From positions 40,486 through 104,485 of the forward strand of contig JAQCEB010000001.1 of the NCBI GenBank assembly GCA_027729925.1: 64,000 bases of DNA, written 5' to 3'. Below, in pieces: positions 53,740 to 62,437 of this stretch (position 1 is the first letter of the stretch; every line of letters starts with the position of its first letter). The stretch comes from Actinomycetota bacterium (GTDB lineage Bacteria > Actinomycetota > Acidimicrobiia > Actinomarinales > Actinomarinaceae). The notes below the pieces were generated by a model, which saw nothing but the letters and a program-made list of their open reading frames with translations, did not search any database and was not told the DNA's origin. Position numbers and translations under genes: made by a program.

Positions 53740-54460
53740 TGGGACAATTTATAAAGGTAATCTTCTTCTACCAAAAGTAAAAGAAACTTACGATTTTCTT
53801 AAAAATATAGGAATAAACATCATATTTTTAACTAACAATAGTTCGCAAACACCAGCTGAAATTAAATCTAAATTAGAAAAACTTCTTAAAGTAGAAATAA
53901 ATATACATAGTATTGTTACTCCTTTAAATGTGTTACAGACTGTTGATGAGTTAGTAAATTCTAAAGTATATATATTCGGCTCATCAAATATTGAAAATTA
54001 TATAAAAGAATTTAATAAAAATATAGTACCAATTGATAAAGCAGAATCAATAATTATAGGAAGAAAAGAAGATGTTGATTTCAACTTAGTTAATGAGATA
54101 GCTAGTTTTATTTTAAGTGGGAAAAAAGCATTTTGTTTAAATAAAGATCTTACATTTCCTACAGAAAAAGGTGAGAAACCTGGCAATGGTGCAGTCGTAA
54201 AAATACTTGAGGAACTAACTAATACGAAAGTTGAGTCACTTGGTAAGCCTGACCAGTTGTTTATTAACTATTTGAAGAATTATAATTACGAAATTAATTA
54301 TGTAATAGGAGATAGAGTTGATACAGACATAATTTTAGCAAACAAATTAAAAATAGAATCAATTCTAATTAGATCGGGAGTTACAAATTTTATGAATGCA
54401 GAAAATGCAACTTATGTAATAGATGAATTTGATGAATTAATTAAAATATTATTTAAATAG
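53714..54460 (+). CDS. HAD-superfamily sugar-phosphate phosphatase, NagD-like
   Basis: About 248 residues from GTG 53714; a frame reaching back to 53630 lies inside the previous gene. AADLDGTIYKGN near residue 5 has the catalytic DxD, FLTNNSSQTP near 38 the NagD NNS motif, GKPDQLFINYL with the conserved Lys near 175, and IGDRVDTDIILANKLK near 196. GGAAG lies 6 bases before the GTG. Overlaps the convergent rhomboid gene by 12 bases. Confidence 0.88.
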   Translation: MKTLAADLDGTIYKGNLLLPKVKETYDFLKNIGINIIFLTNNSSQTPAEIKSKLEKLLKVEINIHSIVTPLNVLQTVDELVNSKVYIFGSSNIENYIKEFNKNIVPIDKAESIIIGRKEDVDFNLVNEIASFILSGKKAFCLNKDLTFPTEKGEKPGNGAVVKILEELTNTKVESLGKPDQLFINYLKNYNYEINYVIGDRVDTDIILANKLKIESILIRSGVTNFMNAENATYVIDEFDELIKILFK

Positions 54461-55138
54461 ATTTACTAAAAAATATCCAAATATAAACCCACTTATATGA
54501 GCTTCCCATGAAATACCTTGAACATTTATTGCTATATAAAACTGCGAAATGAACCACACTATCATAAAAAATTTTGCTTTAATAGTTGTTGGAAAAATAA
54601 ATCCAAAAGGAACCAGAACAAGAAGTCTTGCATTTGGAAAAAGCTTTACATAAGCTCCCATTAAACCAGATACTATACCTGAAGCGCCAACAATCGGAAT
54701 AAGACTTGAATAATTTAATATAGAATGAAATAAAATGCTAGTTAGACCGACTAATAAAATGAAAATTATAAATTTTATTTTTCCTAGTTTATCTTCTATG
54801 TTGTTTCCAAAAATCCAAAAACTCCAAAGATTTCCTAGAATGTGAAGAAAATTTGCATGAAAAAAATTTGCATAAATAATACTAAGCAAAATATTTTTTT
54901 CCAGAAAAATGGGAGTTGTTTTATTTGCAAAGCAATCATTAAGTAAATACTGATTTTCAGTTAATGGAGTATTATTGAATAATTCACAAGGTATTGCTGA
55001 AAGTCTATAGAAGAAATTGAAAAGTTCATATGGTTCTTTTGGTTGCAAAAATATATATGTCAGAATACAAGTTGCTATAAAGATTCTTGTAATTATAGGT
55101 TTATTTTTTGCTGGATTTATGTCTGAGATTGGTATCAT
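54449..55138 (-). CDS. Rhomboid-family intramembrane serine protease
   Basis: 229 residues, six hydrophobic segments. FHANFLHILGNLWSFWIFGNNIED near residue 92 (the HxxxN motif), VGASGIVSGLMGAY near 152 with catalytic Ser (GASG), and EAHISGFIFGYFL near 210 with the catalytic His. The dyad is intact, so active protease is expected. Confidence 0.9.
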   Translation of the reverse strand: MIPISDINPAKNKPIITRIFIATCILTYIFLQPKEPYELFNFFYRLSAIPCELFNNTPLTENQYLLNDCFANKTTPIFLEKNILLSIIYANFFHANFLHILGNLWSFWIFGNNIEDKLGKIKFIIFILLVGLTSILFHSILNYSSLIPIVGASGIVSGLMGAYVKLFPNARLLVLVPFGFIFPTTIKAKFFMIVWFISQFYIAINVQGISWEAHISGFIFGYFLVNLFK

Positions 55139-55147
55139 TTTATCAAC

Positions 55148-55153
55148 ATTATA
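55148..55153 (-). promoter_or_regulatory. -10 box of the rhomboid gene
   Basis: TATAAT on the minus strand, 9 bases before the ATG. Confidence 0.4.
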
Positions 55154-55160
55154 AAAGTCG

Positions 55161-55166
55161 TATAAT
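55161..55166 (+). promoter_or_regulatory. -10 box of nadK, leaderless arrangement
   Basis: TATAAT followed by exactly 6 bases and the nadK ATG, in a 34-bp divergent spacer. Confidence 0.6.
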
Positions 55167-55172
55167 ATATTT

Positions 55173-55967
55173 ATGAAACAAATAGTAATAGTTACTTCTA
55201 AAAAATATGAAAAAAATAAATCTTATACAGGTTTAATTAAATACCTAAAACAACTAAATTTTCATTTCGTTATTATCTATGCTTCAACAATTGATTATAA
55301 AATAAATTTCAAAAATTTTAACCTGGTTATAAGTTTTGGTGGAGACGGAACTTCATTGAGAGCAATGCATCTTGCTTGGTTAAATAAACTCCCAGTTTTA
55401 AATATTGGATTAGGAAGAGTTGGTTATTTAGTAAATAATCTTGATGAAAAAGGTTTCTCTAAAATTTCTGATATTAATAGTTTTCTTTATAGTCTTAGAA
55501 AGCCATTAATTGAAATTAGTAACAACAAACAGCCTGCATTTAATGAAATTGTTATTAATAAGAATTCACCCACTCGTCTTCTAGATATTGAAATCACTTT
55601 ATACGAACAATTGGTTAATTTACGAGCAGATGGATTAATTATTTCTACATCATTAGGTTCTACAGCTTATAACTATTCTGCAGGTGGACCAATAGTTCAA
55701 CAAAGTATTGAATCAATTATACTTACACCAATCGCTCCATTTACAAAATTTCCTCGTTCAATAGTTTTAGACAAAACAACTGAAATTGATATAAAAATTA
55801 AAAAAGAGCAACATTATTCTATTCAATTTGATGGCGAGGAGATTATTAGTTCTTTATCAGATGATGATTCTTGTTATAAATATAAACTATCAAAAAACAA
55901 TGTACAGGTACTTAATACAAACAATGATCCAAAGTTAAAAAATTTTTTAAATCAAATCTTGAGATAG
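55173..55967 (+). CDS. nadK: NAD kinase
   Basis: Phosphorylates NAD to NADP. 264 residues. SFGGDGTSLRAMHLA near residue 55, NIGLGRVGYL near 82, NEIVINKN and DGLIISTSLGSTAYNYSAGGPIV near 152-175 are the conserved blocks, and APFTKFPRSIVL follows. In actinobacteria it usually sits with recN and tlyA; neither is here. Confidence 0.94.
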   Translation: MKQIVIVTSKKYEKNKSYTGLIKYLKQLNFHFVIIYASTIDYKINFKNFNLVISFGGDGTSLRAMHLAWLNKLPVLNIGLGRVGYLVNNLDEKGFSKISDINSFLYSLRKPLIEISNNKQPAFNEIVINKNSPTRLLDIEITLYEQLVNLRADGLIISTSLGSTAYNYSAGGPIVQQSIESIILTPIAPFTKFPRSIVLDKTTEIDIKIKKEQHYSIQFDGEEIISSLSDDDSCYKYKLSKNNVQVLNTNNDPKLKNFLNQILR

Positions 55968-55992
55968 TTCTTTAAATAAAAAAATTTCCTGT

Positions 55993-55998
55993 TAATAT
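55993..55998 (+). promoter_or_regulatory. -10 box of pyrG, leaderless arrangement
   Basis: TAATAT followed by exactly 6 bases and the GTG at 56005. No ribosome-binding site. Confidence 0.55.
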
Positions 55999-56004
55999 TT
56001 TCAA

Positions 56005-57630
56005 GTGACCAAATACATTTTTGTAACTGGCGGTGTAGTCTCTGGTCTTGGTAAAGGGATTACTTCAGCATCTCTTGGAAACCTTCTTAAAGCAAGAGGA
56101 TTAAGTGTTGTAAATCAAAAACTAGATCCTTATATCAATGTTGATCCTGATACAATGAATCCTTTTCAACATGGAGAAGTATTTGTTACTGAGGATGGAG
56201 CAACTACAGATTTAGATTTAGGACACTATGAAAGATTTACTGGGGTTAATTTAAGAAAAGACGCAAACGTAACTACAGGAAGCATTTATCGAAAAGTAAT
56301 TGAAAGAGAACGAAAAGGCGATTACCTAGGTGCAACAGTACAAGTAATTCCACACATAACTGATGAAATAAAGCGAAGAATAAAAGGTATCTCCAATGAT
56401 GTTGATGTTCAGATAACTGAGATTGGCGGTACTGTAGGTGATATTGAGATTTTACCTTTTTTAGAAGCAGCAAGACAAATCAGAAAAGAATTTGGTAGTG
56501 AAAACGTTATGTTTGTTCATGTTACACTTGTACCATTTATTGGTCCAAGTTCTGAACTAAAGACAAAGCCAACACAGCACTCTGTATCTGTGTTAAGAAG
56601 TTATGGAATTAGCCCAGATATAATTGTCTTGCGCTCAGATAGAAGCTTAGATAAAGATATTAAAAACAAAGTTTCACAATTTTGTGATGTTGATATTGAT
56701 AAAGTTATTAATGCACCTGATTTAGAAGATATATATGAAGTTCCACTTTATATGTTCAATGAAGGGCTTGATACAGCCGTAAATAATAGACTAAAATTAA
56801 ATTCTTTAGAACCAAATCTAACAAACTGGAAAACCCTTCTTGAATTAAAGAATGAAGCAGATAAGGAGATTCAAATTGGTATTTTGGGTAAATACTTTGG
56901 ACTTCCTGATAGCTATTTATCTGTTGTAGAAGCTTTAAATCATGCTTGTCTACACAATAAAGTTTATTTAAATCTTAAATGGATTGACGCTGATAATTAC
57001 GAAATTGATGATTTACATAATTTAGATGGTGTAATTATTCCAGGTGGTTTTGGTTATAGAGGAATCGAAGGAAAAATTACTGCAATAGAGTATTTGAGAA
57101 AAAACAATGTACCATTTCTAGGAATATGCCTTGGTTTACAATGTGCAGTAATTGAGTTTGCACGAAATGTGTGTGGTATAACAGATGCTAACTCTACAGA
57201 ATTTTCTCAAACAACTCTCAATCCTGTAATTGATTTACTCCCAAACCAGAATTTAGAAAAAGATGATATTGGTGCAAGTATGAGATTAGGTACTTATCCT
57301 TGTAAGATAACAAAAAACACATTAGCTGAAAAGATTTACAACAATGAAATAATTTATGAGCGTCATAGACATCGTTATGAAGTTAATAATAAATTTAGAA
57401 AACAGTTGGAAGAAAATGGTTTGATAATTAGCGGAATGTCACCAGATAAAGATTTGGTAGAGATGATTGAAATTAAAGATCACCCATATTTTGTAGCTTC
57501 ACAATTTCATCCAGAGTTTAAATCTAGACCATGGGAGCCTGCTCCTATGTTTAATGAATTTGTTAAATCAGCAAAAAGTCTTAGTAAAGTTGATATTAAA
57601 GTTGATGACAGAGAACAAGTCCGAGACTAA
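56005..57630 (+). CDS. pyrG: CTP synthase
   Basis: Converts UTP to CTP using glutamine. 541 residues. The synthase domain begins FVTGGVVSGLGKGITSASLG (P-loop), with TVGDIEILPFLEAARQ near 145; the GATase domain has GICLGLQCAVIEFARN near 375 (Cys) and FHPEFKSRP near 500. GTG start with a TAATAT box. Overlaps xerD by 26 bases. Confidence 0.97.
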   Translation: MTKYIFVTGGVVSGLGKGITSASLGNLLKARGLSVVNQKLDPYINVDPDTMNPFQHGEVFVTEDGATTDLDLGHYERFTGVNLRKDANVTTGSIYRKVIERERKGDYLGATVQVIPHITDEIKRRIKGISNDVDVQITEIGGTVGDIEILPFLEAARQIRKEFGSENVMFVHVTLVPFIGPSSELKTKPTQHSVSVLRSYGISPDIIVLRSDRSLDKDIKNKVSQFCDVDIDKVINAPDLEDIYEVPLYMFNEGLDTAVNNRLKLNSLEPNLTNWKTLLELKNEADKEIQIGILGKYFGLPDSYLSVVEALNHACLHNKVYLNLKWIDADNYEIDDLHNLDGVIIPGGFGYRGIEGKITAIEYLRKNNVPFLGICLGLQCAVIEFARNVCGITDANSTEFSQTTLNPVIDLLPNQNLEKDDIGASMRLGTYPCKITKNTLAEKIYNNEIIYERHRHRYEVNNKFRKQLEENGLIISGMSPDKDLVEMIEIKDHPYFVASQFHPEFKSRPWEPAPMFNEFVKSAKSLSKVDIKVDDREQVRD

Positions 57631-58486
57631 TAAAATTCTTACTCAATTTAATGATTTTCTCTATTATGAAAAAAATGTTTCAGAAAATACAATTACTGCA
57701 TATTTAAGTGACATTAGTCATTTTTTAAAATTTTTAGAACATAGAGAAATTAATAAAGATAACACTGAAGATTATTTAATAAATCTTTCAGATTTTCAAT
57801 ATTCCGATAATACCAAAAAAAGAATTTATTCATCTATAAAAGCTTTCTTAAATTTTGCTATGGAATCAAATTTAATTGATAAATTTGAAATTTTAAATAT
57901 AAAAACTAAATCTAAAGAAGAGTTACCAGATGTATTACAAGTTTCTGAAATAGAAAATTTAATTAATTTTTATAATCACGATACATTTTTATCTTCAAGA
58001 AATAAGACAATAATTGATTTTATGTACTCTACTGGATGTAGGGTTTCTGAGTTATGTGATCTTAAATTGTCGGATATTGATTTAAGTGAAGAATTCGCAA
58101 GATTAGATGGTAAAGGTAATAAACAGAGGATTGTTCCCATAGGTTCTTTATTGCTTATTAATTTGCAACTCTATCTTGAAATAAGAAATTCTATACATAA
58201 AGCAAATTCGGTATATTTGTTTTTAACTAAAAATTTTAAACAATTAGATAGAACTGCAGTATTTAGAATAATTAAAAGTACAGGTTCTCAAGTAGGAATT
58301 AAATCTAAGATTTATCCACATTCATTAAGACATAGTGCTGCAACTCACATGTTAGAAGGAGGCTGTGACTTAAGAACAGTTCAAGAATTTTTAGGTCATA
58401 GCTCTGTTTCTACTACACAAATATATACTAAAGTAACAAAAGATTTTTTAGAAGAAGCATTTACTGAAAGCCATCCAAGATCATGA
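57605..58486 (+). CDS. xerD: Tyrosine recombinase XerD-type
   Basis: Site-specific recombinase resolving chromosome dimers at dif. About 293 residues from ATG 57605 (open frame from 57554 lies in pyrG). N-terminal SAM-like core-binding domain; catalytic R in GCRVSELCDLKLSDI near 146, HSLRHSAATHMLEGG near 239-250 and IYTKVTKDFL with the Tyr near 274. It precedes scpA-scpB, the chromosomal xerD neighbourhood, not a mobile element. Confidence 0.9.
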   Translation: MTENKSETNKILTQFNDFLYYEKNVSENTITAYLSDISHFLKFLEHREINKDNTEDYLINLSDFQYSDNTKKRIYSSIKAFLNFAMESNLIDKFEILNIKTKSKEELPDVLQVSEIENLINFYNHDTFLSSRNKTIIDFMYSTGCRVSELCDLKLSDIDLSEEFARLDGKGNKQRIVPIGSLLLINLQLYLEIRNSIHKANSVYLFLTKNFKQLDRTAVFRIIKSTGSQVGIKSKIYPHSLRHSAATHMLEGGCDLRTVQEFLGHSSVSTTQIYTKVTKDFLEEAFTESHPRS

Positions 58487-58923
58487 GAGAATTTTACTTA
58501 AAAGCAAAAAGAGCAATTAGATTTTTATTTTATAAAGATTTAAACATAATGCAACAAATGCAAGTTTCAGAAATTTTAGATGACGAAAATTTGGAGATGC
58601 AATTTTGGAAAATGAGTAAAGCTGATAGAGAACATTCTCTTGAAGTACTCCAAAGAACTAGACTGCACACAAATGATAATCAACTCTTAAAACTCTCACT
58701 TCTACATGACGTAGGAAAATCATTAAACGAATACTCTTGGATTTTTAGAATATTCACTGAACTAGGTTTTATACGAAATAACAAAAGTAAGCAATATTTA
58801 GCTCATGAGAATATTGGCAAAGAGCTTTTAATTAAGGGTAAATGCAACCCAGAAATAATTGAATATTACACTAAGCATCTTTTAGAAGAAAAACATGAAA
58901 TTTTAGATAGCACTGATTATTAA
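58483..58923 (+). CDS. HD-domain phosphohydrolase-like protein
   Basis: 146 residues. EHSLEVLQRT and LLHDVGKSLNEYS give the H...HD metal-binding pattern of HD phosphohydrolases near residues 45-85; AHENIGKELL and YTKHLLEE continue it. Substrate is unknown. Between xerD and scpA with a 4-base overlap on one side and 1-base on the other. Confidence 0.78.
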   Translation: MREFYLKAKRAIRFLFYKDLNIMQQMQVSEILDDENLEMQFWKMSKADREHSLEVLQRTRLHTNDNQLLKLSLLHDVGKSLNEYSWIFRIFTELGFIRNNKSKQYLAHENIGKELLIKGKCNPEIIEYYTKHLLEEKHEILDSTDY

Positions 58924-59624
58924 TGCAAATTGAATATTTAATTGAAAATTTAGAAGGACTTTTAATAAAGTACTCAACTTCTAAGTCACAAGTTGAAGAA
59001 GATTTAAGAACTTTATTTAAAAAAATTGGTTCTATGAAAGATAATACAAATTTCGATAATTTTACCGAATTAATTCTATTAGCAGCATCGATATTTGAAT
59101 TAAAAGCTAAGAGAATGTTGCCTCAAGAAGAAGAAATAGATTGGTTAGATGAAATAACATTAATCAAGGATAAAGATCTTGCATTTGCAAGGTTGTTACA
59201 ATTTAAAGCTTTTTCTGAAGTCGGTATAGCTTTTGCATCTAGAATCAAGTCAAATGAAAACGAAGTAAGTGCTTTTAAATATTATCAAACTAAAAATCTT
59301 TTTTCAAAACCAGATGTTGAATATTTTATAGATGTAAGTAAATTTTTAAACTTATCAGAAGAAGTGTTTAGAAGATACTCAACAATTGAAGGTTTTAAAC
59401 ATATTGATAGAGATTTACCAGATTTGCAGTCTGCTATAGATTCTTTCTTGAAAGTTATAGATGAAAGATTATCCTATTCCTTTGAATCTATGATAAAAGA
59501 ATTAAGAACTTCCCAGGAAGCAATTGCATTCTTTCTAGCTTTACTTGAATCGATAAGATGGGGATTTGTAAAAGCAGAACAAATTGGTGATGATATTACA
59601 ATAGAAAAAAATTATGAATCATAA
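58923..59624 (+). CDS. scpA: Segregation and condensation protein A
   Basis: Kleisin that joins SMC heads in the bacterial condensin. 233 residues. Opens with the N-terminal LIENLEGLLIKYSTSKSQVEED region, ILLAASIFELKAKRMLPQEEE near 65 is the ScpA signature, and VAFFLALLESIRW-like AIAFFLALLESIRWGFVKAEQ at the end. Overlaps scpB by 11 bases. The smc gene is not in the window. Confidence 0.92.
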   Translation: MQIEYLIENLEGLLIKYSTSKSQVEEDLRTLFKKIGSMKDNTNFDNFTELILLAASIFELKAKRMLPQEEEIDWLDEITLIKDKDLAFARLLQFKAFSEVGIAFASRIKSNENEVSAFKYYQTKNLFSKPDVEYFIDVSKFLNLSEEVFRRYSTIEGFKHIDRDLPDLQSAIDSFLKVIDERLSYSFESMIKELRTSQEAIAFFLALLESIRWGFVKAEQIGDDITIEKNYES

Positions 59625-60141
59625 AAAAATAATTACTGCAATATTACTCGTTAGCGATGGACCTGTTCAACATTCATATTTTGAAGAATATTTTTCAATT
59701 GAGAAATCAGAATTGATGTCTTTATTTGATGAAATCAATATTGATTTAAAAAATAATTCATTTGGTTTTTTTATAAAGTTTAATGAATCAAATTCAGATT
59801 TTGTAACTGAAAGTAATTTAATTAATAATTTAGATGAATTCAAGCCACCATCAATATTAAGAGGTTTGTCTACACCAGCTTTAGAAACATTAGCAATAGT
59901 TGCTTATGAACAACCTGTTACCAAACTTAAAGTTTCAGAAATAAGGGGAGTTGAGTCAGAATCATCTTTAAAAACTCTAGAATCACGAGGATTAATAGAA
60001 AAATCAGGTTTTTTAGATTTACCAGGTACTCCTCATTTATACTCAACAACACAATTATTTTTAGAAAAGATGGATATTGTTTCAATTGACAAGCTTCCAT
60101 TACTAGGTGATTATTTTTCAAAAACACATGAAGAAGAATAA
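59614..60141 (+). CDS. scpB: Segregation and condensation protein B
   Basis: Partner of ScpA. 175 residues, two winged-helix domains. The signature LSTPALETLAIVAYEQPVTKLKVSEIRGVESES lies near residue 85-118 and PHLYSTTQLFLEKMDI follows. The TTG start of rluB directly abuts the stop. The scpA-scpB-rluB-cmk-der order is the standard actinobacterial cluster. Confidence 0.94.
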   Translation: MNHKKIITAILLVSDGPVQHSYFEEYFSIEKSELMSLFDEINIDLKNNSFGFFIKFNESNSDFVTESNLINNLDEFKPPSILRGLSTPALETLAIVAYEQPVTKLKVSEIRGVESESSLKTLESRGLIEKSGFLDLPGTPHLYSTTQLFLEKMDIVSIDKLPLLGDYFSKTHEEE

Positions 60142-60798
60142 TTGAGAATAAATAAGTTTTTAGCTCTTTATTTACCAACGTCAAGAAGAAAAGCTGATGA
60201 ATTAATTGCTAATTCAAAAGTTTTTGTTAATAATTTACCAGCTAGCCATGGAATGGAAATAACCAATTTAGACAAAGTTACAATAGATGGTAAAAAAATT
60301 TTACCTTTGACTAAATATGAATATTATGCTTTCTACAAACCAAAAGGATATATTTGCTCTCATTTGCAACAGGGTAAAGCACCAACTATCTATGAAATTA
60401 TTGAATTTAAATATTTAAAATATGGTGGGCGACTCGATAAAGATTCTGAAGGTTTACTTCTTTTAAGTAATGATGGAGATTGGTTAAATAAAATATTTAG
60501 CTCTAAAAATAAAATTGAAAAAAAATATGTCATTTCAGTTAAAGATAAAATTGATAGGAGTAAAAAACTTCGTTTAAAGATAAATGATAAAGGTGAGCAC
60601 TTGAAGATAAACAAACTAAAAATATTAAATGATTACAAATACGAAGCAACTTTAACTTCGGGTAAAAATCATGAGATACGTAGAATATTTGAATTTAATA
60701 ATATCAAAATTAAGACTTTGAAAAGAGTTCAAATTGGTAACTATAAATTAGGTAAACTCTCTAAAGGAGAGCTTTCTATAATAAATCCTAATGAATAA
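60142..60798 (+). CDS. rluB: RsuA/RluB-type rRNA pseudouridine synthase
   Basis: Isomerises uridines of 23S rRNA. 218 residues. S4 RNA-binding domain at the N-terminus (INKFLALYLPTSRRKADELI), then the catalytic domain with GGRLDKDSEGLLLLSNDGD carrying the catalytic Asp, and GKNHEIRRIF. TTG start directly after scpB. Overlaps cmk by 8 bases. Confidence 0.92.
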   Translation: MRINKFLALYLPTSRRKADELIANSKVFVNNLPASHGMEITNLDKVTIDGKKILPLTKYEYYAFYKPKGYICSHLQQGKAPTIYEIIEFKYLKYGGRLDKDSEGLLLLSNDGDWLNKIFSSKNKIEKKYVISVKDKIDRSKKLRLKINDKGEHLKINKLKILNDYKYEATLTSGKNHEIRRIFEFNNIKIKTLKRVQIGNYKLGKLSKGELSIINPNE

Positions 60799-61408
60799 AT
60801 CCCTAATTACTTTAGATGGACCTTCAGGTGTCGGTAAAACAACTGTTGGAAAGAGGTTAGCAAAAGATTTAAATTTTGATTTTTTTTCATCAGGTTCTTT
60901 ATATAGAGCTTTAGCAAAATTTTACCAGTCTACTAATAAATTACTATTTCAGGATTTTTCAATCGAAGCTTTAGCTCCTTTCAGGTGTAAGATTGATGAT
61001 CTTGTCATTTCTGAAAGCGATTTGTATACAACTTATATTAATGAAAAAAGTTCGGAGATTGCGCAACTATCGGAAGTTAGGGGAGTAGTATTTAACATTC
61101 TTCATTCTATTTGTAATGAATCTCAACGAGGATTTGTTATTGAAGGTAGAGATATGGGTAGCGTAGTTTTTCCAAATGCAAAACTAAAACTTTATTTAGA
61201 CGCATCTGAACAAGTTAGGTCTTTAAGACGTGGAAAGCAGTCTAATAATCAAGAGTCTGTAGATGATATTAAAAAAAGAGATGAACGAGACAAAAATAGA
61301 GTTAATTCACCTTTAGTAGTACCTGAAGGTGCATTAATAATTCAAACTGACTTATTAAGTATTGATGAAATATTGGAACTTATTAAAGAGAAGCTAGAGC
61401 TTCTGTAG
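60791..61408 (+). CDS. cmk: Cytidylate kinase
   Basis: Phosphorylates CMP and dCMP. 205 residues. P-loop LDGPSGVGKTTVGKRL near residue 7, FSSGSLYRALAKF near 32 for nucleoside binding, FVIEGRDMGSVVFPNA near 118 and KKRDERDKNRVNSPLV near 160. Overlaps the convergent ispH by 26 bases. Confidence 0.94.
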   Translation: MNKSLITLDGPSGVGKTTVGKRLAKDLNFDFFSSGSLYRALAKFYQSTNKLLFQDFSIEALAPFRCKIDDLVISESDLYTTYINEKSSEIAQLSEVRGVVFNILHSICNESQRGFVIEGRDMGSVVFPNAKLKLYLDASEQVRSLRRGKQSNNQESVDDIKKRDERDKNRVNSPLVVPEGALIIQTDLLSIDEILELIKEKLELL

Positions 61409-62411
61409 CACTCCAATTTTTGTCATTTTGTATTCCAAAAAATTTATTTGGTTCTTCATTTGATAAATTCATTTTTTCCAAAAAATTACTTATTTTCCTA
61501 ACATTATTTCTAAGCTCTTTAGGAAGAGGAAAATATTCAGATTCACTAATTGGATTTAAAAATAGAGTTTCGTGAGGGTTTATTTCTTTAGCTATATCCA
61601 TTACTATATGGTCTGGGGCTGAAGCACCTGCCGTAATTGCAATAGTTTTTTTTAGCACAATATTCTTAAGATCGCTTATATTTTCGATTCTGGTTGCTTC
61701 AACACCATTACTTTGAACCATTTTTACTAATGCATTTGTGTTACTTGAATTTTTAGATCCAACAACTAAAACTTGTTCAACTAATTTTAAAGAATCCAAA
61801 ATTGCTTTTTGTCTATTAGTAGTTGCATAACATAAATCACTTTTTCGAGGTAGTTGAAGGTTTTCGTAACTTTCTTTAGCTTTCTCCATTATGGGTTCCC
61901 ATTCTGAAATTGCTAAAGTTGTTTGTGCAAGAAGTGCAACTTCTTTAGATATTTTTAAACTTTCTAAATCTTTTACGCTTTCTATTAAATGCATGTTCTT
62001 TGGAGCAACACCGATAGCTCCTTTTGCTTCATCGTGTCCTTTATGTCCAACATAAATAACCTCTATATTATTTTCTTCATATTTTTTTGCTTCATGATGA
62101 ACTTTTGTAACTAGTGGACATACAGAATTAATAGTAATTGATGTTTTAGAGTGAAAAGCTTCTTCAATGTCAGGTGCTGTCCCATGAGCTGATAGCATGA
62201 CAATAGATCCATGTGGAATATCATCTGGACTTTCAACAAATATTACATTTCTTTTTTCAAATTGTTTTACTATCCACTGGTTGTGTACAATTTCGTGATA
62301 ACAGTAAATTGTTTCATCGTAAATTTTTAACATCCATGTGAGAGCTTTTATTGCCATTTCAACGCCAGCACAAAATCCTCTAGGAGATACAAGATAAAGT
62401 TTTTCAACCAT
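61383..62411 (-). CDS. ispH: 4-hydroxy-3-methylbut-2-enyl diphosphate reductase
   Basis: Last step of the non-mevalonate isoprenoid pathway, [4Fe-4S] enzyme. About 342 residues from Met at 62411 (MVEKLYLVSPRGFCAGVEMA); an upstream extension lies inside the divergent der gene. Cluster Cys are in PRGFCAGV, NSVCPLVTKVH and KSDLCYATTNRQ. The start has TATTCT 6 bases upstream. Lies between cmk and der in this cluster, as in several actinobacteria. Confidence 0.94.
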   Translation of the reverse strand: MVEKLYLVSPRGFCAGVEMAIKALTWMLKIYDETIYCYHEIVHNQWIVKQFEKRNVIFVESPDDIPHGSIVMLSAHGTAPDIEEAFHSKTSITINSVCPLVTKVHHEAKKYEENNIEVIYVGHKGHDEAKGAIGVAPKNMHLIESVKDLESLKISKEVALLAQTTLAISEWEPIMEKAKESYENLQLPRKSDLCYATTNRQKAILDSLKLVEQVLVVGSKNSSNTNALVKMVQSNGVEATRIENISDLKNIVLKKTIAITAGASAPDHIVMDIAKEINPHETLFLNPISESEYFPLPKELRNNVRKISNFLEKMNLSNEEPNKFFGIQNDKNWSATEALASL

Positions 62412-62417
62412 AGAATA

Positions 62418-62423
62418 AGAATA
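62418..62423 (-). promoter_or_regulatory. -10 box of ispH, leaderless arrangement
   Basis: TATTCT on the minus strand with exactly 6 bases before the ispH ATG. Confidence 0.5.
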
Positions 62424-62425
62424 GC

Positions 62426-62431
62426 TATATT
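62426..62431 (+). promoter_or_regulatory. -10 box of der, leaderless arrangement
   Basis: TATATT followed by 6 bases and the der ATG; only 2 bases from the opposing ispH box. Confidence 0.5.
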
Positions 62432-62437
62432 TAAATA

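Noticed and set aside
57605..58486. Tyrosine recombinase as a phage or island integrase
   Set aside because: It overlaps pyrG, leads into scpA-scpB, and has no att repeats, tRNA or phage genes nearby; it fits housekeeping XerD.
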